This document shows positions 8,169 through 13,633 of a stretch of 13,800 bases of DNA, in pieces. Below the pieces are notes generated by a model. It was given only the letters and a program-made list of their open reading frames with translations, was not told the origin of the DNA and made no database searches. Source of the DNA: Lentisphaerota bacterium (GTDB lineage: Bacteria > Verrucomicrobiota > Lentisphaeria > Victivallales > GWF2-50-93); assembly GCA_025360875.1 (NCBI GenBank), contig JANYBI010000442.1:1-13800 (forward strand). The letters are read 5' to 3'. Each line of letters begins with the position of its first letter. The stretch's first letter is position 1. The position numbers were made by a program, and so were the translations under genes.

Positions 8169-8636
8169 ATGAAAGAGATCTTTGATTTCCTTCTTAACGA
8201 CTACGGCAGCAAGGAACTGCTCAACTTCAAAGAGGGTTTCCTTACTGGTCTGATCGTAGTTATCGGGCTCACGATCGTTCTTCTTTTCCTGCGCTACATC
8301 TACCGTTACCCCAGACGCTCGAAGGGGATTGAAATCAGCGGGGTGAAGGGTTCCATATTCATAACTTCAGGAGCGATATCGGATCTTGTAAAATCCATAG
8401 GCGACGAATATGAGCTCATGGAGATCTACAAAGTGCATCTCCTCGAAGACAAGGACTTTTCATACCTTGAACTCCAGGTCAATATGGAAAACGACAAGGA
8501 ATCCTCGTTCATCACGCTTTCCGACGACATCCAGAACAATATTCTCAACACCCTCAAGGACAGGTTCGGAATCGATTCGGTAAAGGAAGTCAAGATGAAT
8601 CTCAGGAAGATCGATACGAGGAAAAGCGGCTTCTGA
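8169..8636 (+). CDS. Membrane-anchored Asp23-like protein, AmaP-like
   Basis: 155 residues, starting two bases after the Asp23 gene's stop. A single strong membrane helix at residues 24-45 (FLTGLIVVIGLTIVLLFLRY) is followed by positive residues (RYPRRSK), so the remainder should be cytoplasmic. The soluble part (about 52-150) has an Asp23-like rhythm: GSIFITSGAISDLVKSIGDE, a LELQVNMEND strand, LSDDIQNNILNTLKDRFGI and VKEVKMNLRKI. This combination, adjacent to an Asp23 gene, is what is known for AmaP, the Staphylococcus anchor that holds Asp23 at the membrane, though AmaP has two helices in its hairpin and this protein shows one. Function as the anchor of the preceding gene product is inferred. 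AGAGGA (8151-8155) inside the upstream gene is a distant ribosome site, consistent with coupling. Confidence 0.65.
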   Translation: MKEIFDFLLNDYGSKELLNFKEGFLTGLIVVIGLTIVLLFLRYIYRYPRRSKGIEISGVKGSIFITSGAISDLVKSIGDEYELMEIYKVHLLEDKDFSYLELQVNMENDKESSFITLSDDIQNNILNTLKDRFGIDSVKEVKMNLRKIDTRKSGF

Positions 8637-8639
8637 ACA

Positions 8640-8687
8640 TGAGGGAACCTCTAAAAATTGGCATATGGCGCGCAAAAGTAAACTATG
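8640..8687 (+). repeat. Dispersed repeat, copy 1 (truncated insertion-sequence end?)
   Basis: 44 of 48 bases are identical, in the same orientation, to 13727-13774. The shared block starts TGAGGGAACCTCTAAAAATT and includes an ATGGCGCGCAA start-like segment. In this copy the frame from ATG 8665 closes after 14 codons (MARKSKLCSLLNPY), and similarity stops after 8687. The sharp left boundary just past the stop of the preceding gene, and the GAGGGAACCTCTAAAAA opening, suggest the terminal repeat of an insertion sequence. No matching right end is visible, so this copy would be a remnant or a MITE-like piece. Confidence 0.65.
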
Positions 8688-8697
8688 CAGTTTACTT
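8676..8697 (+). repeat. Small inverted repeat at the end of repeat copy 1
   Basis: AAGTAAACT (8676-8684) and AGTTTACTT (8689-8697) form a perfect 9-bp stem with an ATGC loop. It straddles the point where copy 1 stops matching copy 2, and copy 2 lacks it. It could act as a weak terminator for the aroQ-to-AmaP-like block, but there is no U-tract (AAT follows). The right arm also holds TTTACT, which with TAATAT 16 bases later (8713-8718) is a poor candidate promoter for maf. Confidence 0.4.
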
Positions 8698-8749
8698 AAT
8701 CCGTACTAAGAATAATATGCAAAATCACTCTTTTTATGATTTATTAGAT

Positions 8750-8789
8750 GTAAATATTCACTGAAGGACATGCTTCAGTGAATATTTAC
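8750..8789 (+). repeat. Perfect 17-bp inverted repeat containing the maf start codon
   Basis: GTAAATATTCACTGAAG (8750-8766) is exactly mirrored by CTTCAGTGAATATTTAC (8773-8789) around the 6-base loop GACATG. The GTG start of maf (8778-8780) lies in the right arm, and the likely ribosome site AAGGA (8764-8768) spans the left arm and loop. As RNA it would fold into a stable 40-base hairpin covering both. As DNA it could be an operator for a dimeric regulator. The lack of a U-tract argues against a simple terminator. Confidence 0.9.
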
Positions 8790-9347
8790 CCTGAAATAAT
8801 CCTTGCATCCGAATCACCCCGCAGGAAGAATATCCTTTCAGGACTCGGAATAAAGTTCATAGTTGAAATCCCCTCCTCCGAAGAGATACTCGATTGCCAT
8901 TCCCCATCTCTTGTGACAGTCATCAATGCAAGGAAAAAGGCGGAAAGCGTCGCCTCCAGGCACCATTCGTCGATTGTCATCGGCGCCGATACCGTAATAG
9001 AACTCGACGGATCGGTCCTTGGAAAGCCCGGTACGCTCCAGGAAGCCAGGCGGATGCTGAACCTGCTTTCCGGCAGGAGACATTCCGTTGTCACCGGAGT
9101 CTGCATTGTCAGGAAGGACTACCGGGCGGAATGCGTCTTCTGCGATTCCACCGATGTCTTTTTCAGGAAGCTGGACGAATCCTCCATAGATGAATATCTT
9201 TCGAAGGTAAATACTCTCGACAAGGCTGGAGCATACGCGGTCCAGGAACATGGGGACATCATCATAGGGAAGATTGAAGGGTCTGTCGACAACGTAATCG
9301 GATTCCCATCGGAAAAATTCATGAGGGCGTTCAGTCTCTGGCTTTAG
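8778..9347 (+). CDS. maf: Maf-family nucleotide pyrophosphatase
   Basis: Hydrolyses nucleoside triphosphates (dTTP/UTP or modified nucleotides in the YhdE/YceF class) to monophosphates and is associated with septum control. 189 residues, the usual length. Motifs in order: ILASESPRR (8-16), GADTVIELDGSVLGKPGTLQ (69-88) with D71 as the probable catalytic base, LSGRRHSVVTGV (97-108), and DKAGAYAVQEHG followed by GSVDNVIGFP. The GTG at 8778 is the only plausible start: the frame closes at 8751 with TAA, no other start codon lies between, and the ILAS motif needs a start about seven codons upstream. That start lies inside the 17-bp inverted repeat, so translation may be controlled by the hairpin. 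The 3' end overlaps the convergent kinase gene by 17 bp. Confidence 0.95.
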   Translation: MNIYPEIILASESPRRKNILSGLGIKFIVEIPSSEEILDCHSPSLVTVINARKKAESVASRHHSSIVIGADTVIELDGSVLGKPGTLQEARRMLNLLSGRRHSVVTGVCIVRKDYRAECVFCDSTDVFFRKLDESSIDEYLSKVNTLDKAGAYAVQEHGDIIIGKIEGSVDNVIGFPSEKFMRAFSLWL

Positions 9348-10947
9348 GAAGGATTATTGTGAATTTCGCGCCTGGAGCGAAGTTCTCGTCGTAGGCGACC
9401 GATCCTCTGTGCTTCAATATTATCTGCTTCACAATTGGAAGTCCGAGCCCGATGGATGAGCCTTTTCCGGAAGTTACAAAGGGGTTGAAGAGGGTTTTTC
9501 TCACAGTTGCCGGAACTCCCGGCCCATTGTCCTGGAATGACACGGATATTCTTCCATCTGAATCCTTGACATCTATGCTTAGATCAATCTTCTCAACATT
9601 GCCATGGGCTGCAGCTTCAACGGAGTTCAGTGCGAGATTCGCAAAAACCATCTGGAGAAGTTCCGGCGAAGCCTTTATTTTCAGTTCCGAAGGTCCGGAA
9701 ATCTTTTTTGTTGCGTTCTTCACGGTCTTGATTGCGCTGTCGCATCCGGAATTGATGATCTGTATCAGGTCACAGTCCTGCAGCGTGATATTGTCATCGT
9801 AATTGTAGATTGCGAGATTCTGGAGCATCCTCAGCATCGCATCTCCTGATTCAAGCAGCTTGCCGACAGTCTCCGCAGTCCTGCTGTCCGAAGAATCCTT
9901 TATCATCGCAGCGTATCCCATGATCTGGTTCAGCATGTTCTTCGACTGGTGGGAGACCTTGTTCATCGCGATTCCAAGGACTGAGAGCCTCTCCTTCTCT
10001 ATGTAGTCGTTCATGAACATGGTATTGCTGAGGACTTCCGTGGAGGTCATCACAAGAAGACTGAGGAGCTTATACCATTCCGGATCGCTCTTGGTCTTCA
10101 CATCATAAAGTACTGCTATTGCGAAAAAACCGTCTTTCCTCAGTGGCAGTATGTATTTCCCGTCGAAGTGCTGGGTGGTCCTGCTCTCATGGAGGTAGGA
10201 AGTGTTTTTCCTGGCAAATTCCTCCGCTTCGGCCATGGATACATCCAAAACTGCTTCGACCTTCCATCCGCCTTCACACTCGTCATATGTTGCAATGATG
10301 CCTTTTTTAGCCTCTGTGAAATCCATGAGGGATCTGAGCGTCTGGGGATATATGTTCCCGGTATCGTTTAAGGAAGGGCTCTTTATCTTGCACATTCCCC
10401 TGAGAAGTATTTCAAGCCAGTTTCTCCTCTGCTTTTCTGAAAGTTCAAGGGACCATTTTGTCGTGAGGGAAAGAGCCAGCTGGTATATTTCCTCGGCCTG
10501 GAAAGGCTTTTTTATGTAAAGAAGCTTCTCCGGAGTTCCAACAGTGTCTGCGATCTGCTTCTGATCGTGGTCGGCATATGCCGTCATTATGACTATCTCG
10601 ATATTCTTGTCTACGTCGCGTATGGACTTGGCAGTCTTGAGCCCGTCCCATCCGGGGGGCATCCTCATGTCGAGGAACATTACCGCGTAGGGCTCCTCCT
10701 TCTCAATGGCTTTTTTTACCATTTCAAGAGCTATTTCCCCCTGTTCCGCGGTATCAACTACATATGACTGGTCCTCAGAGGAGCTTTCCTCTGAAATGTC
10801 GGGGCTTTCTCCAAGAAGTTTGGATCTCATCTGCTGCACAAGGGACAGGGTTTCATTTTTCTTGCCTGATCGGAGAAGGAGCTTTGCAAGCTGCTCACGA
10901 AGATCCTGCTGATCGTCGACTACGAGTATCCGTCTGTTTCGTTCCAT
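9331..10947 (-). CDS. Cytosolic receiver-GAF-like-histidine kinase
   Basis: 538 residues from ATG 10947; a GTG four codons upstream (10959) is an alternative, and neither has a strong ribosome site. Residues 6-160 are a receiver domain: RRILVVDDQQ, phospho-acceptor D93 in FLDMRMPPGWDG, T122 in IVIMTAYADH and the lysine in YIKKPF. About 35 extra charged residues follow the first helix, making the receiver unusually long. A GAF-like region (about 205-310) comes next. The transmitter shows H333 in NKVSHQSKNMLNQ, an N-box (FANLALNSVEAA), G1 (DNGPGV), F-box (FNPFVTS) and G2 (SSIGLGLPIV). There is no membrane segment, so the signal is internal or comes from an upstream kinase phosphorylating D93. 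No partner regulator lies beside it. It faces nrdD divergently and overlaps maf tail to tail; a link to either is unproven. Confidence 0.9.
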   Translation of the reverse strand: MERNRRILVVDDQQDLREQLAKLLLRSGKKNETLSLVQQMRSKLLGESPDISEESSSEDQSYVVDTAEQGEIALEMVKKAIEKEEPYAVMFLDMRMPPGWDGLKTAKSIRDVDKNIEIVIMTAYADHDQKQIADTVGTPEKLLYIKKPFQAEEIYQLALSLTTKWSLELSEKQRRNWLEILLRGMCKIKSPSLNDTGNIYPQTLRSLMDFTEAKKGIIATYDECEGGWKVEAVLDVSMAEAEEFARKNTSYLHESRTTQHFDGKYILPLRKDGFFAIAVLYDVKTKSDPEWYKLLSLLVMTSTEVLSNTMFMNDYIEKERLSVLGIAMNKVSHQSKNMLNQIMGYAAMIKDSSDSRTAETVGKLLESGDAMLRMLQNLAIYNYDDNITLQDCDLIQIINSGCDSAIKTVKNATKKISGPSELKIKASPELLQMVFANLALNSVEAAAHGNVEKIDLSIDVKDSDGRISVSFQDNGPGVPATVRKTLFNPFVTSGKGSSIGLGLPIVKQIILKHRGSVAYDENFAPGAKFTIILPKARD

Positions 10948-10991
10948 GTTGCGATACACTTCACTTATATGAATATTAAGGTTGAAAAGCT

Positions 10992-11019
10992 ATCATAAAA
11001 AAGTATAACTATCAAGCAA
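10992..11019 (-). promoter_or_regulatory. Candidate promoter for the histidine kinase gene
   Basis: On the minus strand TTGCTT (complement of 11014-11019) and TATGAT (complement of 10992-10997) are 16 bases apart, placing the transcription start about 38 bases before ATG 10947. The DNA is AT-rich and other hexamer pairs are possible, for example TTGGAA with TACTTT, so this is tentative. Confidence 0.3.
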
Positions 11020-11122
11020 GTTTCCAATTTTTAGTCAATCAAATTTCCGTTCGTTGAAACTGTCCGTAAAAATATCTCGCAACACTCTGTTATCCCGATA
11101 TTTAAAACTATTTATAAAAAAA

Positions 11123-11138
11123 ACACTATATATAGTGG
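11123..11138 (+). promoter_or_regulatory. NrdR box 1
   Basis: ACACTATATATAGTGG matches the published NrdR-box pattern acaCwAtATaTwGtgt at 15 of 16 positions, and its central 14 bases are a perfect palindrome. NrdR is the ATP-cone repressor that senses (d)ATP and shuts down ribonucleotide reductase genes. The site lies directly upstream of the nrdD -35 element. Confidence 0.85.
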
Positions 11139-11146
11139 TTTTCGAT

Positions 11147-11175
11147 TTGCTAACCACAACAAAATGTATTAGAAT
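11147..11175 (+). promoter_or_regulatory. Sigma70-type promoter of nrdD
   Basis: TTGCTA (11147-11152), a 17-base spacer and TAGAAT (11170-11175), matching consensus at 4 of 6 and 5 of 6 positions. The expected transcription start is about 11182, giving an 81-base leader before ATG 11263. NrdR box 2 fills the spacer, so bound repressor would block RNA polymerase directly. Confidence 0.6.
11154..11169 (+). promoter_or_regulatory. NrdR box 2 (degenerate)
   Basis: CCACAACAAAATGTAT matches the NrdR pattern at 11 of 16 positions. Alone this would be weak, but its centre is exactly 31 bp from the centre of box 1, about three helical turns and the hallmark spacing of tandem NrdR boxes. It lies within the spacer of the nrdD promoter. 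Confidence 0.65.
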
Positions 11176-11196
11176 AATTTAGTGAATATGGTGTCA

Positions 11197-11222
11197 AAGG
11201 AAGCCAGCCACTCGGTTTCCTT
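11197..11222 (+). other. Hairpin in the nrdD leader
   Basis: AAGGAAGCC (11197-11205) pairs with GGTTTCCTT (11214-11222) through eight standard pairs and one G-U wobble around an 8-base loop. It lies in the predicted 81-base leader, 28 bases before the ribosome site. A T-rich stretch (TTTTTATT) begins eight bases after the stem, not immediately, so an attenuator is possible but not well supported; an mRNA-stabilising stem is an alternative. Confidence 0.45.
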
Positions 11223-11250
11223 AATCAAAATTTTTATTAGGAAAATGACT

Positions 11251-11257
11251 AGGGGGG
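11251..11257 (+). promoter_or_regulatory. Ribosome binding site that sets the nrdD start
   Basis: AGGGGGG ends five bases before ATG 11263. The frame is open upstream to a GTG at 11182, but that codon sits at the predicted transcription start with no ribosome site, and the extra 27 codons resemble no NrdD N-terminus. The start at 11263 begins MSVKPIYERIRKRDGRIVEF, as expected for an ATP-cone. Confidence 0.85.
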
Positions 11258-11262
11258 TTTTT

Positions 11263-13266
11263 ATGTCCGTAAAGCCGATATATGAGCGTATACGCAAGAG
11301 GGATGGAAGAATAGTAGAATTCGATGCCGAACGAATAACACTGGCGGTGAACAAGGCCCTCAAAGCCGTCGGAACAGCTAATGATAAGCTTGCAAAGACA
11401 ATTTGTTCCGATGTAATAACCGCCCTGAATGGAATCAAGGTCAAGGAAGATATTCCGGATATCGATCTTGTCCAGGATCTGGTCGAACAGTCCTTCATCC
11501 GCAAAGGGCTCACAAAGGCCGCAAAGTCCTTCATCCTCTACCGCGCCCAGCACGACAAGATGCGCGAGAGCAAGAAACTGATGATGGACGTGCAGGATCT
11601 CGTCTCATCCTACATCGAACAGAACGACTGGCGCGTCAATGAGAATTCCAATGCGGGATATTCATATGCAAGCCTCCTGAACCATGTCAGCGGTTCCGTC
11701 GTGGCCCACTACACTCTCTCGAACATCTATCCGAAGGAAATTGCGAGCGCCCACAAGGACGGAGACTTCCATCTGCATGATCTCTCCTGCGGAATAGTCG
11801 GCTACTGCGCGGGCTGGAGCCTGAGGCAGCTTCTCATGGAAGGGTTCAAGGGATGCGAGGGCCGTGCAAGCGCAGGTCCTGCAAAGCATTTTGATACCGC
11901 ACTCGGACAGATCGTGAATTTCATGTGCACCCTGCAGACTGAATGGGCCGGCGCACAGGCGTTCAGCTCATTCGACACGCTGCTTGCCCCGTTTGTGAGG
12001 CAGGACGGTCTTGAATATAGTGAGATCAAACAGAACTTGCAGCAGTTTGTGTTCGGCCTTAATATTGCGAGCCGCTGGGGACAGACTCCGTTTACAAACC
12101 TGACATTTGACTGGGTTGTGCCTGAAGACCTTAAAAAGACGCCCGTGATAATCGGCGGAAAGATTCAGGACGGAAAATTCTACGGAGACTACCAGAAGGA
12201 AATGGATCTGGTCAACAAGGCCTTCCTCGAAGTCATGACAGCAGGCGACCGCGATGGAAGGATCTTCACATTCCCGATACCTACGTACAATATCACCAAG
12301 GACTTCGACTGGGACAGCGAAAATGCGAAGCTGCTTTTCAAAGTGACAGGAAAATACGGCCTTCCCTATTTCCAGAATTTCATCAAGAGCGATCTCAGTC
12401 CGGGCGATGTCAGGAGCATGTGCTGCCGTCTCCAGATGGACATACGCGAACTCCGCAACAAGACCGGCGGACTTTTCGGAGCCGGAGAGCAGACAGGTTC
12501 CATCGGTGTTGTAACCATCAATATGCCGAGGATAGGATATCTCGCCAAGAGCGAGCCTGAATTCTTCTCAAGGCTTGGAAGCCTCATGGATCTTGCAAGG
12601 GATTCCATGGAGATAAAAAGAAAGATAGTGCAGCGCCATCTCGATGGAGATCTTCTGCCGTATACCAAGACGTATCTCGGAACCCTGAAGAACCATTTCA
12701 GCACGATCGGACTTGTCGGACTCAACGAGACATGCCTCAATTTCAAAGGATGCTGCATAGCGGACAAGGATGGAATGGATTTCTCATTGAGGGTGCTTGA
12801 TTTCATGAGGGATAGGATTTCCGAATACCAGGCGCAGACAGGCCACATATACAATCTTGAGGCGACGCCTGCTGAAGGAACAAGCTACCGCCTTGCAAGG
12901 ATAGACAAGAAAAGGTATCCTGAAATAATCTGCGCCGGGGATTCCGATCCTTATTACACGAATTCATCCCAGCTCCCAGTGGGTTACACCGATGACATAT
13001 TCGATGCTCTTGACATACAAGAGCCTCTGCAGGCGAAATACACCGGAGGGACAGTGTTCCATGGATTCATGGGGGAAAGGATAGAGGATGAAAACCAGGT
13101 TGCGTCGCTTGTCAAAAGGATAGCTGAGAACTACAGGATCCCATATTTCACGATTACGCCGACATTCAGCATCTGTCCAGTACATGGATATATACCGGGT
13201 GAACATCGCGAGTGTCCGCTTTCTTCGGAAACCGGTACTCATCAGCTGAAGATATTGTCGGCATAG
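11263..13266 (+). CDS. nrdD: Class III anaerobic ribonucleoside-triphosphate reductase, large piece lacking the glycyl-radical domain
   Basis: Reduces ribonucleotides to deoxyribonucleotides without oxygen, using a glycyl radical installed by NrdG. 667 residues from ATG 11263. Residues 3-95 are an ATP-cone (IRKRDGRIVEFDAERITLAV), the allosteric on/off site. The barrel follows with HDLSCGIVGYCAGWS (C182), MCTLQTEWAGAQAF, and SMCCRLQMD (C387/C388, one probably the thiyl-radical cysteine) leading to GGLFGAGEQTGSIGVVTINM. The zinc region begins normally (C638, H641 in SICPVHGYIPGEHREC, C651) but continues CPLS, so the expected fourth ligand is Ser654. Fifteen unrelated residues later it stops at TAG. 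The usual C-terminal RVxGY segment is missing and is encoded by the next gene; the rejoined length (about 700) is normal for the family. It is expressed from an NrdR-type promoter. No nrdG is present downstream within the window. Confidence 0.95.
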   Translation: MSVKPIYERIRKRDGRIVEFDAERITLAVNKALKAVGTANDKLAKTICSDVITALNGIKVKEDIPDIDLVQDLVEQSFIRKGLTKAAKSFILYRAQHDKMRESKKLMMDVQDLVSSYIEQNDWRVNENSNAGYSYASLLNHVSGSVVAHYTLSNIYPKEIASAHKDGDFHLHDLSCGIVGYCAGWSLRQLLMEGFKGCEGRASAGPAKHFDTALGQIVNFMCTLQTEWAGAQAFSSFDTLLAPFVRQDGLEYSEIKQNLQQFVFGLNIASRWGQTPFTNLTFDWVVPEDLKKTPVIIGGKIQDGKFYGDYQKEMDLVNKAFLEVMTAGDRDGRIFTFPIPTYNITKDFDWDSENAKLLFKVTGKYGLPYFQNFIKSDLSPGDVRSMCCRLQMDIRELRNKTGGLFGAGEQTGSIGVVTINMPRIGYLAKSEPEFFSRLGSLMDLARDSMEIKRKIVQRHLDGDLLPYTKTYLGTLKNHFSTIGLVGLNETCLNFKGCCIADKDGMDFSLRVLDFMRDRISEYQAQTGHIYNLEATPAEGTSYRLARIDKKRYPEIICAGDSDPYYTNSSQLPVGYTDDIFDALDIQEPLQAKYTGGTVFHGFMGERIEDENQVASLVKRIAENYRIPYFTITPTFSICPVHGYIPGEHRECPLSSETGTHQLKILSA

Positions 13267-13286
13267 GCGTGAATAGGTTTCCTGCT

Positions 13287-13313
13287 GGAGGGGGTGTGTA
13301 ATATTACCCCTCC
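13287..13313 (+). other. GC-rich hairpin between the two nrdD pieces
   Basis: GGAGGGG (13287-13293) pairs with CCCCTCC (13307-13313) around a 13-base loop. It starts 20 bases after the stop of the large piece. No U-tract follows (AATATGG), so full termination is unlikely; it could cause partial read-through, stabilise upstream mRNA or mark an RNA processing point that sets the ratio of the two products. Confidence 0.55.
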
Positions 13314-13407
13314 CAATATGGATAAAGGTCAGAATCTGATTGATTTCAGATTAAAATATCGATAAACAATCTCAATCCCGCTCCACTGCCACCCATGGAG
13401 CAGGAAG

Positions 13408-13413
13408 AGGAGG
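13408..13413 (+). promoter_or_regulatory. Perfect Shine-Dalgarno of the detached glycyl-radical gene
   Basis: AGGAGG, within the purine run GGAAGAGGAGGGG (13403-13415), ends seven bases before ATG 13421. It shows the downstream piece is translated independently and is not simply the tail of a frameshifted nrdD. It rules out the GTG at 13415, which is too close, and favours 13421 over ATG 13448, which has no such site. Confidence 0.85.
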
Positions 13414-13420
13414 GGTGTAC

Positions 13421-13603
13421 ATGAATAAAAGGGAGTCGAAAACTAAAATGTCTAAATGCGGTATGAAAACGGAAATTTTCAGCAGGGTGTGCGGTTATCA
13501 CCGTCCGGTAAAGAATTGGAACAAAGGGAAACAGGAAGAATTCAAAGATAGGAAATCTTACAGTCCGGAACTCAGGAAGAAGGAAAAGGAAAAAGTAGCC
13601 TGA
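13421..13603 (+). CDS. Stand-alone glycyl-radical domain of class III ribonucleotide reductase
   Basis: 60 residues. After an 11-residue lead (MNKRESKTKMS) the protein reads KCGMKTEIFSRVCGYHRPVK, then NWNKGKQEEFKDRKSY, the standard C-terminal end of NrdD, followed by a lysine-rich tail. G25 in RVCGY is the expected radical-bearing glycine. C13 in KCG corresponds to the fourth cysteine of the family's CPxC...zinc site, absent in the large piece. It starts 154 bp after the nrdD stop in the same direction, with its own perfect ribosome site, and is closed by a strong terminator. I infer it assembles with the large piece through the shared zinc site and receives the radical from an NrdG encoded elsewhere. 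The conserved core argues it is under selection. GrcA/YfiD, which replaces the damaged glycyl end of pyruvate formate-lyase, is a functional parallel, but the flanking residues here are NrdD-type. Confidence 0.9.
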   Translation: MNKRESKTKMSKCGMKTEIFSRVCGYHRPVKNWNKGKQEEFKDRKSYSPELRKKEKEKVA

Positions 13604-13633
13604 TTGCTCATTTGTGCTGGAAGAATAATTGGT

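Larger units (their letters stand above)
10948..11262 (+). other. 315-bp divergent control region between the kinase gene and nrdD
   Basis: AT-rich non-coding DNA. The left part carries a candidate kinase promoter on the minus strand; the right part carries two NrdR-box-like palindromes, the nrdD promoter and an 81-base leader with a hairpin. The middle (about 11020-11120) holds only a loose inverted repeat, AAATATC (11070-11076) with GATATTT (11097-11103). No FNR-like TTGAT-N4-ATCAA site was seen. Confidence 0.75.

Noticed and set aside
11182..11262. GTG 11182 as the nrdD start
   Set aside because: No ribosome site, coincides with the predicted transcription start, and adds 27 residues unlike any ATP-cone N-terminus.
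13249..13261. AAGATATTGTCGG, resembling the S element of group I introns, inside the nrdD interruption
   Set aside because: It lies only about 30 bases after the last conserved nrdD codon, leaving no room for the P, Q and R elements that must precede it; an intron is not supported by this alone.
13213..13300. Programmed frameshift joining the two nrdD pieces
   Set aside because: Neither alternative frame after 13215 encodes zinc-site or radical-domain residues; both close by 13300, and the downstream piece has its own ribosome site.
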